Source: Zea mays (lineage: Eukaryota; Streptophyta; Magnoliopsida; Poales; Poaceae). From it: a stretch of 64,000 bases of DNA. The notes below the pieces were generated by a model. That model did not search any database, was not told the DNA's origin, and worked only from the letters and a program-made list of their open reading frames with translations. How positions within the stretch are numbered: position 1 is the first letter of the stretch; each line of letters starts with the position of its first letter. This document shows, in pieces, positions 1 through 9,058 of this stretch. The DNA lies in NCBI RefSeq assembly GCF_902167145.1, contig NC_050096.1:182315825-182379824 (forward strand). Reading direction: 5' to 3'. The translations under genes and the position numbers were made by a program.

Positions 1-3000
1 CCGTCGGTGCTGGAGTACCTGGTGGCGAAGAGCTCGGTGTAGCCGGAGTCGTGGCTGGAGTGCGTGGTGGTGAAGAGCTCGTTGTAGCCGGAGCTGGAGA
101 GCGTGGCGTTGGAGTCGGTGGAGACTTGGGGGCTGGGGTAGACCTGCTAGGAGAAGAGTTGCCTACTCCCCCAGCTCCCTCAAAGTGGACGTACTCGATG
201 GTGAAGTCGTCGTACGTCGGAGTCGTGCCGTCGTCCACCGCCTTGTCCCACGCCCATCCTCGCCCTTCGTCGAACACTACGTCGCGCGCCATGCGCACAC
301 GCTGTGTTCCTGGGTCAAGGATGCGGTAGGCCTTCGAGCCCTCCGCGTAGCCAATGAACACCCCCGGGGTGCTCCTGTCGTCGAGCTTGCCGATGTGGCC
401 AAGCTCCTTGGTGAACGCGAGGCAGCCGAAGACCCGTAGGTGAGAGACCGCCGGCTTGCGCCCATGCCAAGCCTCGTACGGTGTCATCCCGTTGAGTGCC
501 TTGGTGGGCGAGCGGTTGAGGATGTAGACCGCTGTCACCACCGCCTCTCCCCAGAAGACAGCTGGCATTCCTCTCTGCTTGAGGAGAGCCCGAGTCATCC
601 CCACAACCGTCTGGTTGTGCCGCTCGACGACGCTGTTCTGCTGCGGGCTGTACGGCGCAGAGTAGTGGCGCTGAACGCCCTCATCCGCGCAGTACGACGC
701 GAACTCAGCCGCCGTGAATTCGCCGCCGTTGTCGGTGCGCAGCACGCGCAGCTTGCGCCCGCACTCCGCCTCCGCAGCGACCTGCACACGCCTGATGGCG
801 TTCGCAGCCTCTCCCTTGCTGCCAAGGATCATCACCCACATGTAGCGGGAGAGATTGTCGACGAGCAGCAAGAAGTAGTGTCGTCCTCCTGGTGTGGCTG
901 GTGTCACCGGGCCACACAAGTCCCCATGCACGAGCTCGAGCCTCTCCTTGGCTCGGAAGCTCGACTGCTGGGGAAAGGGGAGCCGTCTCTGCTTTGTCAA
1001 CACGCAGACATCGCATAATTGCTCCACATTGTCAAGGCACGGCAGACCTCGTACCATCTCCTTGGCACTGAGCCGCTTCGGGGCCTCGAAGTTAAGGTGC
1101 CCGAAGCGCTCGTGCCACTGCCATGCCCCGTCGTCTCGACGAGCAGCAAGGCAGCAAGGTTGTGCCACCTTCACATTGAGGATGTATAGCCGATTTGGAC
1201 TCCTGCGTACCTTGGCAAGAAGGCGACGAGAGGGGTCCCAGATCCTCATGACTCCGTGCTCGACCTCCACGCGCGAACCATTCTCATCCAGCTGTCCCAA
1301 GCTGATGATAGAGTTCCTCAACGCGGGGATGTAGTAGACTCCGGTGAGCAGCCTGTGCTCACCAGATGCGGCGGTGAAGACGACTGAGCCGGCGCCCTTG
1401 ATCTCTACGCCGGAGGCGTCCCCAAACTTGACGGAGCCTCGGACGCTAGAGTCAAGCTCGGTGAAGAACTCCTGTCGGCCGGTCATGTGATGAGTGGCGC
1501 CGGTGTCGAGGCACCACCCTTCGATCATGTCCTTGTTGGAGCCGTCGCCGAGGAAAGCGCGTGCTTTCGACTCATCAAGGTGGAGTGCCGCTGCGGCCGG
1601 TGCCGCTGGAGATATCTCGATGCTTGCATGTGCCAGGAGCAGGGACTCCTCCTCCGCCTCCGCCTGTGCGACGTTGGCCTGACCACGTCGTGGCTGCCGA
1701 CAGTCCCTGGCCCAGTGGCCAAGCTTGCCGCAGTTGTGACAGCCGTCGTCTCGTGCCGGCTTCTTGTTGCCGACGGCGCCGCCTTGGGCACCTCCACGAG
1801 CACCGCCCTCAGCATGTCCTCGCGCCCCGGCCTGGGCGCCTCCACGCGCCTTGCGCGGCTTGCCGCGTTTGCGGCCTCGTGTCGAGGAGGACTCCCCCTT
1901 CTTCTGGTCACCCTGGCAGGCCTCCCACTGCTCCCGAGTGAGATGTAGCTTCCCGCCAATAGTGATAGGGCCAGAGGGAGCCTGTGGTTCGTCGCCGTCG
2001 ACCACCTTGAGACGACCTATCGCCTCTTCGATCGTCATCGTGGAGAGGTCTAGCAGAGACTCGATCGAGCGAGCGATCTGCTTGTACTTCTCGGGGATGC
2101 AACGGAAGAGCTTCTCAACAGCTCTCTCCTCATCGCAGGTGTCGTCGCCGAACTGCACCATCTTCTGCAACAGAGTGTTGAGGCGGAGAGCAAAGTCATC
2201 AACATCCTCACCTGGCTTGAAGGCCAGGTTCTCCCACTCCTTGCGAAGTGCCTGCAGTGTGGTCTTGCGGGTACGGTCGCTGCCGATGCGGGTCGCAGCG
2301 ATGGCGTCCCAGGCCTCCTTGGCAGTCCGCTTCTGGGAAAGCGAAAACTGCATCTCGGACGGGACTGCAGCAATGAGGGCATCCAACGCCCGCCGATCCT
2401 CGTGGTAGTCGACGTCGTCGTACCAAACTGCTTCCCACATTTGGCGAACCTGAAGCCGTACCCTCATCACCGCGGCCCACTCGACGTAGTTGGTCTTGGT
2501 GAGGGTAGGCCACCCACCGCCGGGACCGATGTCCCTGACAATGGCCTGGGCCATGCGGCGACCATGGTACCGATCCGGGGAGGGAGAGTCGCGCCGCCTG
2601 TAGAGGCCGCGATCTCCGTCGACCCGGTCGCCACCGCCGGGAGCACTGCCGGCGCGTCTACGCCCGTCTGGGCTGCCGCCGCGTGCGCCCTCGCCCAGAG
2701 CGCCGTCAGCGCGTCAGCGCCTATCTGGGCTGCCGCCACGCGCGCCCCCATGGGGGTGCGCGGCTGCCCACTGTGCAGCCTGCTCTCGCGCTGCTTCCCT
2801 CGCCAGCCTGAGCTCTTCATCGGTGTTGCCGTCAACAGAAGCAGAGCTGCCAGCTCTACTGCCGCGCAGAACCTCGAGCTCTGCTGCCGCCGCACGTGCA
2901 GCATCCGCCGCCTCCGCTGCTTCTACTTCCGCTCTCGCTGCTGCCAGTTCCGCTGCCGCTAGCCGTGCTGCCCTCGCCACTGCTGCTGCTCGCTCTCGTT

Positions 3001-3067
3001 CTTGTGCCGCGGCGACCTCGGCTTCCTGCTGGCGCCGCGCACTCGAAGTGACCGAGCGTAGGGACAT
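1..3067 (-). pseudogene. Copia element A gag-pol, 5' part, cut by window edge
   Basis: The reading frame starts at an ATG ending at 3067 and stays open to the left edge except for one in-frame TGA at 2714-2716. In order it shows an Ala/Glu/Arg-rich N-terminus, a Copia gag domain (about 2480-2040), a CCHC zinc knuckle near 1700-1745 (C-H-N-C-G-K-L-G-H-W-A-R-D-C), an aspartic protease motif D-T-G-A-T-H-H-M near 1495, a GAG-pre-integrase segment (about 1130-970), and an integrase core with conserved D, D (RTDNGGEF near 725) and E (PQQNSVVE near 640). A proline/serine-rich linker runs to base 1. Reverse transcriptase and RNase H would lie outside the window. A CGA-to-TGA transition is the simplest origin of the stop, so the copy is probably inactive. 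The high GC3 differs from the AT-rich Sirevirus genes elsewhere in the window. Confidence 0.88.
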
Positions 3068-3233
3068 GGTGAGCTAGTGAGGGGTCGCTGCGTGTGGAAG
3101 AGGCTGTCTCAGACGAAAGGTTGCTCGTCTGAACAGGAGAGGAAGGAACAGTTGGAGCTCTTGCTGCTGACTGAGTGTGGGGAGAGGCGCGGGAAGGAGA
3201 TAAGCAAGAGATGTTTAGGCTACAGGATAGTTT

Positions 3234-3248
3234 GGCTTTGATACCAAT
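3234..3248 (-). other. Primer-binding site of element A
   Basis: Directly inside the LTR end, the minus strand reads ATTGGTATCAAAGCC. This matches the usual plant primer site complementary to the 3' end of initiator methionine tRNA. It fixes the LTR boundary at 3249 and the transcription direction of element A as minus. Confidence 0.85.
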
Positions 3249-3746
3249 TGTAAGTAGAGGGACTCTAACTCTCATCAAGAGGATGACACTATGAGTTGGG
3301 GCAATTTTCTGTTTATTTCCTCAAACACTACACAATGCCATACCCTTAGAGGGGTTGGGGACACATATTTATAGCCCTAGGGGCTGCACTACACACTACA
3401 CACCGCAGCACACAGATGCTGTCCTCTAGATACTAAAGTGCTAAAGTGTGCAGTCAAAAACTGCAACTGCCAGCTACTGCTAAAGTGCAGTCAAAAACTG
3501 CAACTGCCATCTACTGCTACAACAGTCAAAAGGTGCTGCTGTGCTGCAGCAGTCAAAAGGTGACTGACTGTCTCCAACTGCACTCAACCGCACTGCTGCT
3601 GTGCTGCAGCAGTCAAAAGGTGACTGTCTCCAACTGCACTGCTGCTGTGCTGCAGCAGTCAAAAGGTGTTGTTGTGCTGCAGTCCTGTACTGCTGTGCTG
3701 CTGTCCTGTTCACCACAAAACAGAGACCACATGACTTATTCTATCA
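3249..3746 (-). repeat. LTR of Copia element A (5' LTR)
   Basis: This 498-bp LTR begins TGATAGAATAAGTC and ends in CTTACA on the minus strand. Its terminal segments match the LTR of element B at 4300-4662, while the middle differs. A TATA-like box (GGGGCTATAAATATG on the minus strand, near 3363-3378) sits at the expected promoter place. The 5-bp target duplication should be TCGAA (minus strand), but only the side at 3747-3751 is visible because the other end of element A is outside the window. Confidence 0.85.
3427..3700. repeat. Variable tandem repeats inside LTR A
   Basis: Short overlapping direct repeats built on the words CAGTCAAAAGGTG, CTGCTGTGCTGCAGCAG and TCTCCAACTGCA occur several times. 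They lie upstream (minus orientation) of the TATA-like box, in U3, where retroelement enhancers are usually found. The related LTR B has a different repeat set at the same place. Confidence 0.8.
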
Positions 3747-4118
3747 TTCGACGACTCTCTCCTCATCGTAGGTGTCGTCGCCGAACTTCACCATCTTCTG
3801 CAACAGAGTGTTGAGGCGAAGAGCAAAGTCATCAACATCCTCACCTGGCTTGAAGGCCAGGTTCTCCCACTCCTTGCGAAGTGTCTGCAGCGTGGTCTTG
3901 CGGGCACGGTCGCTAGCGATGCGGGTCGCAGCGATGGCGTCCCAGGCTTCCTTGGCAGTCCGCTTCTGGGAAAGCGAAAATTGCATCTCGGGCGGGACTG
4001 CAGCAATGAGGGCATCTAGCTCGGGCGGGACTGCAGCAATGAGGTCGCGTTCTTGTGCCGCGGCGACCTCGGCCTCCTGCTGGCGCCGCGCACTCGAAGC
4101 GACCAAGCGTAGGGACAT
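3747..4118 (-). pseudogene. Copia element B gag fragment
   Basis: The 124-residue frame shares its start (MSLR...) and gag domain with element A. Most of the Ala-rich N-terminal region is deleted, and a short segment (LIAAVPPE) is present twice in tandem. The frame ends exactly where LTR A begins, because the first bases of that LTR supply TGA as a stop codon. This is what is expected if element A jumped into the gag of element B; the rest of B would lie left of the window. The product would lack a zinc knuckle and all enzymes, so it is non-functional. Confidence 0.85.
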
Positions 4119-4284
4119 GGTGGGCTAGTGAGGGGTCGCTGCATGTGGAAAAGCCTGTCTGAGATGAAAGGCTGCTCGTCTGAGCAGGAGAGGAAGGAAC
4201 AATTGGAGCTCTTGCTGCAGACTGAGTGTGGAGAGAGGCGCGGGAAGGAGATGAGCAAGAGGTGTTTAGGCTGCAAGATAGTTT

Positions 4285-4299
4285 GACTTTGATACCAAT
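4285..4299 (-). other. Primer-binding site of element B
   Basis: The minus strand reads ATTGGTATCAAAGTC next to the LTR end at 4300. This is the initiator-Met-tRNA type site with one change compared with element A. Confidence 0.8.
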
Positions 4300-4662
4300 T
4301 GTAAGTAGAGGGACTCTAACTCTCATTCAGAGGATGACACTACGAGTTGGGGCAATTTTCGTTTATTTCTCACACTCTACTCAAATGTCATACCCATCTA
4401 AGGGTTGGAGACACATATTTATAGCCCTAGAGGCTGCACTACCACACTACACAACACACTACACAACAAGATTGTCCTCTAGATGCTAAAAGCTAAAAGA
4501 GACTAAAGAGGACAATCAAAAAGCTCCTGCTGTTCTCTAGATGCTAAAGAGACTAAAGAGGACAGTCAAAAAGCTCCTGCTATCCTCTAGATGCTAAAGA
4601 GACTAAAGAGGATAGTCAAAAAGCTTATGTTGTCCTCTAGATGCTCAAGACTTATTCCATCA
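4300..4662 (-). repeat. LTR of Copia element B
   Basis: This 363-bp LTR begins TGATGGAATAAGTC and ends CTTACA on the minus strand, sharing both ends and the TATA-like box with LTR A. It is about 135 bp shorter because its internal repeats differ. It interrupts the RNase H coding remnant of element C, whose sequence resumes at 4663. Confidence 0.82.
4476..4648. repeat. Tandem repeat of about 50 bp in LTR B
   Basis: About three and a half copies of a unit of roughly 50 bp are present, each starting CCTCTAGATGCTAAAGAGAC and containing AGTCAAAAAGCT. The copies differ by a few bases. LTR A lacks this unit at the same place. Confidence 0.85.
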
Positions 4663-7338
4663 GGCACAACGAGGCGGGTGACGAAGCTCTATGAGCAATT
4701 GGCGCAGCCATGTAGCTTCACCAATGCCACTAACCACAACTCGATATTTAGCTTTGGTTAAAAAATTTAGGGCAAAAGGAGCCATGAGTGTGGTAGACAT
4801 GTCAGATAAAGGAAAGAAAGATTCATAAAAAACAACATGTATAGAAACGATGATGTAGATCGACTGAAGCTCGAGACACCGATAGCATTTGTGTTGAGAG
4901 GAATAGCCGAGAAAGACGCATAGGCGGGGCGAGTTTCTGAGGCGTTGTGGAGGATATGTTGGGATAACAAGTGCACCCAAAAACTCGAAGATGACCATAG
5001 GAGGGTTGGGTGTTGTAGAGGGAGGTATGTGGTGTCGAGAAGGCGTGTGTTTTAGTGGGGAGCCGATTCACAAGATATGTCACAGTGTGAAGGGCATCAA
5101 CCCATTAGACCGGAGGGAGACTTGCCTAAAACAAGAGGGGACACAAAATGTTATTGATGGTGCGAAGGGAACATTCTGCTTTGCCATTTTGTTGAGAAGT
5201 ATATGGACACAATATGTGGAGTGTAATACCATGGGAGAGAAAATTTGTGTGGGCCTAACAATTATCAAATTCATGACCATTATCGCACTAGACGCTCTTT
5301 ATCGTGGTGCCCAATTGTGTGCGAATATAAAAAAATAGAAAGAGTGGAAAATGTCTCTGATTCTAAACGGAGTGGAAACGTCCAAATGTTGTGTGAACAA
5401 TCATCAACAATAAAAAGGTAATATTTTTATCTAGATACACTAACAATGGGAGATGTCCAAGGATCACGGTGGATTAAATCGAACTTATGAATACCTCAAA
5501 AGCTAGATGAACCGAAAGGTAAACATATATGGCGACCGAGTTGGCATGCATGACATATATGGTTGATATCATATTTATGACAAGAAATGACACTGAAACT
5601 TAGGAGCTTGGACAAAGCTTCACGACCAAGATGCCCGAGACGATGATGCCAAAGGGAGGTGAGTGCAGAGATGAATGCGGAGGCGCTAGTGGGTGGTAGA
5701 TAGAATGGGTAGAGGTCACCCAGGCTATTACACCTGACGATCACATGCCTAGTATGCAAGTCCTTCACAGAATGGCCAATAGTATCAAACTCAATGAAGC
5801 AATTACTATCGATGGCGAAACGATGAATTGAAATCAGATTCTTAGTAATGTTGGGAGACACCAAAACATTGTTAAGAACAAGATTGTGATGTGGTAAAGT
5901 AAAAGTGTGTGATCTAGTAGTAGTGATAGGAAGACAAACACCATTGACCACATTGATAGATGGAGGAGTGAATCAAGATGGTGGCGAAATAGTGGAGATT
6001 TTACCAGTGTTTGTTGTCATGTAGGAACTTGCACCGGAATCAGCATACCACTCGGAGGAAGAAGCTAGCGAGTTTAGAGTCATGGTGTTGAAAGAGTGCA
6101 TGAGGGACTCCTAATGCCATGATCCACCGTGAGTAGGGTTCTAGGGCGCAGCTGGAAGGATCTGGTAGCCTAGTGAGGGTGCCTAGAAGCCCAAAGATGT
6201 ACCTCCCTCGTCATACACGATGTACTAAGGAGGTTGAGGGTTTTAGGTGCTGCCATATGTGCAGGAACACCACCAAAATTACCATGCATGGGCACAGCTG
6301 AATGCAGGTGGAGGCGATGGAGGACCCCAAACTGGCCATAGGGCCGCATTCGCACTATGCCATACCACTGGTGCTAGAAGGATGGCCGGACGCTGGGGAT
6401 AGCACTGTCATGGCCATGATGACGGTTGGTGAGCTGGCCACCACTAGGAGCAAGAGGGCGTGTAGTAGGAGGCACTAGCGAGGAATCAACTAGACAAGGT
6501 GCCACAACAACGAGTGCGGACGACATGGATGGTGGACGGGCATCGATGAGGTGTGTCTAGGCATGCACGAATGTCAGCAAAGGCTGGTGTAGCTTGAGGA
6601 TGGACACCATGTGGCTGAGGCCACGAAGGAGCATGAGCACCATCTATTGATCCTTGATGGGGTCTCTGAATTCGGCGAGGGAGGCAACCATCAATTTGAG
6701 ACGGCGGTAGTAGTCGATGATGCTTAGAGAATCTTGTCAAAGGTTCCAGAACTACTTCTTTAGGAGGAGTGCATGGGACTCATTTGGGTAGCACCAACCC
6801 CGTGAGCAGGACGTTGCCACATCATCATGAACTTCTGGAGGTCGCTTGAGACAGTGTCGTAGATCCATGTCACTATGTAGTTGTCCGCCTGTACCCATGT
6901 TGGACACGAGGGGAAAGCCTCATCCTAAAAAATGTGGCGAGTTAGGGCATATTTTCCTAGAGCAATAAGGAACATGCCATGCCACTTAGTGTAGTTGATC
7001 ACATCCTGATCGAGGGTGACGAGGATGAGGGCCTTCACATTGATGACGATAGTGCCTGCACCCAGAGTGCCTCGTGGGCGTGCTCGTAGGTGTTGACATC
7101 CTCTCCTTATGGATGTTGACATTGTCATGCCGGGACGGTGATCAGATCGATGGCGGAGGGACCAGGTCGTCCTAGCCTCTTGGTGCACTCGAGGATGAAG
7201 GGAGCATGGGGCGAGCGATCAGTGCAGTGGCATAGACGATAAGACTGGTTGCACTTCCGGTGATGTGAAGTCAGCAACAGTGGTGGCGATCTGATCGGCG
7301 ATGAGCGCTGGTTGCGAAAGAGTAGCGGATTGGAACAT
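4663..7338 (-). pseudogene. Decayed Copia element C internal region
   Basis: Minus-strand translations in several broken frames match Copia proteins. A gag remnant lies near 6925-7150 (NYTKWHGMFLIALGKYAL). A protease/GAG-pre-integrase segment lies at 5496-5951 with WHHRLGHLG and a C-H-A-C pair. An integrase C-terminal segment lies at 4823-5083 (LRVFGCTCYPN, then VFLGYS). A final RNase H piece at 4663-4760 reads EATWLRQLLIEL. The sequence passes almost directly from integrase to RNase H near 4770, so the reverse transcriptase was lost in an internal deletion. Many stops and frameshifts show this is the oldest of the three nested Copia elements. Confidence 0.8.
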
Positions 7339-7495
7339 CGATTGATATCATGTGAGAGTTGAGGGAATAATTGATTGTATTACATATGTTGTACAGAGGT
7401 ACATATAGGCACTAGGATGGCATGCAACCAATCACACAAGTAAGATTACAACCACAATTAAGGGGTTACTACTATAAATACAATATGTGCTAACA
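7339..7495 (-). repeat. Short LTR (about 145 bp) and primer site of element C
   Basis: On the minus strand the segment 7495 to 7351 starts TGTTAGCACA and ends CTCTCACA. It has a TATA-like GTATTTATAG near 7470 and is followed at 7350-7339 by TGATATCAATCG, a decayed Met-tRNA primer site. The length fits short-LTR Copia families. No second copy is visible, so the left end of element C is missing. Confidence 0.62.
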
Positions 7496-7790
7496 ATTTT
7501 TGTAAATGAAACGGTGGGAGAGCTGCATGTTATATTAAAAAGAGAGGTGCACAGAAGGCACAAGTGTATACAAGGACTAAGCAGGAGCTACACTCGCAAC
7601 AATTATAGAGCTCTCATCGGCCTAACCAGGGAGGAAAGACAAGAAAGAACTAGCTATTTGCAATGAGGCTCGATAGGTGCTAGGCACCTACAGTCATCCA
7701 TGAAGTTGCCATCTCACGGATCCTCACAATAACCTTTTGGACTGGTGGATCTTTATGATCGAAAATTCTCGCATTACTATCACAACAAAG
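7496..7790 (-). pseudogene. LINE (L1-type) 3' end remnant
   Basis: The minus strand encodes a short segment near 7700-7775 (NARIFDHKDPPVQKVIVRIR, then a tryptophan and a VGA end). This resembles the C-terminal zf-RVT region of plant non-LTR reverse transcriptases, where a W-K-x-R-N-A-R-x-F motif is usual. The sequence continues as about 200 bp of non-coding 3' region to ACAAAAAT next to the LTR of element C. There is no long poly(A) tail, and a frameshift separates the motif from its upstream W-K. Function is lost. Confidence 0.5.
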
Positions 7791-8620
7791 CTCTTAAATC
7801 ACCAGCATGACCAGGATCCTTAAGACACTTCTATTTCCCATTGAGGCTCTAGCTCTCACCGTCCACCATTACTACGAGATGATTCTTTGCCTCTGCGGCA
7901 CGGTGGATCCCTCACGACTATGTACAATCATTGAGCTGGGTCACCAACAAAGCCTCTGGGGTGATCACCGAGCTCCAATCGCGGTGTCGATCACCAAGAG
8001 TAATAAGCTCTAGACTTTCACTTGAACATGACAAGCCTAATATGGGTGGTGTGTGCTCTAGGTGTCTCTCTGTTGCACTAATGAGGCACTAATCACGGGA
8101 TTATGATTTGCTAATCTCCTCACTATGCAAAGGGGTCTTGTAAACTCAATGCAATGAATACCAAGTGGTTGGGGCAGTAAGACAATGAATGTGGCTAGTG
8201 GAGGGGGTATAAATACCCCCAACAACCAAAATTAGTCGTTACTATATAGCTCTATCTGCGGGCGCACCGGACTAGCCGGTGCACCACCAACGGCTAGTTC
8301 TGACAACTAGTCGTTACAAAGAAACAAACAGTGCGTCAACATTGAACACCAGACGGTCCGGTGCCTCATCTCAAACAAGGCACATAAAACAAGTTCTCTG
8401 AGTTGACGGTCCGGATCGCCACCGGACGGTCCGGTGCACCTATAGTCACTCCAACTCTTTCTAACTTATGATTTCCAAATCAGTTTTACTTCAATCTTTG
8501 TGTGGGCTGTTGAGTGACTCCTAGCACTAGTTTTATGTGTGTATCCTATCACCCTACATGAGACAAGTCTAGGTCAAGTTACTTATCCAATACCCCTCTT
8601 TATAGTATGGCTAAAAACAA
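7791..8620. repeat. Decayed LTR-like repeat with CACCGGAC-type palindromes
   Basis: There is no coding sequence. A TATA-like GGGGGTATAAATACCCCC lies near 8202-8220. Downstream come CACCGGACTAGCCGGTGCACC, with its centre changed from the canonical form, and CACCGGACGGTCCGGTGCAC near 8420. Such GC palindromes beside a TATAAATAC box are typical of grass retrotransposon LTRs, including the Sireviruses elsewhere in this window. Borders and orientation could not be set. Confidence 0.45.
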
Positions 8621-8879
8621 AATAAAAGGTCCTAATTCCATTCTAAGTGTCTGACAACTCCTTCGACACATAGGATACGTAGTCCTTCACCTTTTGGTTC
8701 ACCTTTTTCAGCCATCACGTCGATTTTCATCGGCATGGTTGTTTTCACCTATTCGAGCCCAACTCACTGCATTGTGATCTAACTTACCATGTATTCTGCA
8801 AAACATATATAGGTTAGTCACAATAATTTTACGTTATCATTAATCACTAAAACCAACTAGGGGCCTAGCTAGATGCTTT
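8621..8879. other. No recognised feature
   Basis: This AT-balanced sequence has no convincing reading frame or repeat structure. It may be the tail of the preceding repeat. It separates that repeat from the sugar-porter scrap and the host gene. Confidence 0.4.
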
Positions 8880-8969
8880 CAACTGCTGCTCCTTGCGGTG
8901 GGCGTGGTCGCCATGCCGGAGTCGCCCCGGTGGCTCGCCATGCACGGGCGCGATGAGGAAGAGAAGTTT
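8880..8969 (+). pseudogene. Sugar/polyol transporter exon fragment
   Basis: One frame reads QLLLLAVGVVAMPESPRWLA followed by MHGRDEEEKF. The P-E-S-P-R-W-L motif after a hydrophobic helix and before a G-R is a signature of the major facilitator sugar porter family (the loop after transmembrane helix 6). The GC-rich scrap is only about 30 codons long and flanks match nothing related. It lies about 90 bp upstream of the host gene's first ATG and is probably a captured or relic exon fragment. Confidence 0.6.
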
Positions 8970-9058
8970 AAGGGCCGAAACTATATTTTACTCATTAGCG
9001 CGCTATCCTAATTTGTCTTAACAGTCTAGCAGATTTGTTCGAGTACACGAGGGGATAT

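Noticed and set aside
440..1334. Plus-strand frames of 100-190 codons opposite element A
   Set aside because: They are antisense shadows of the Copia gag-pol frame on the minus strand, which carries all recognised motifs.
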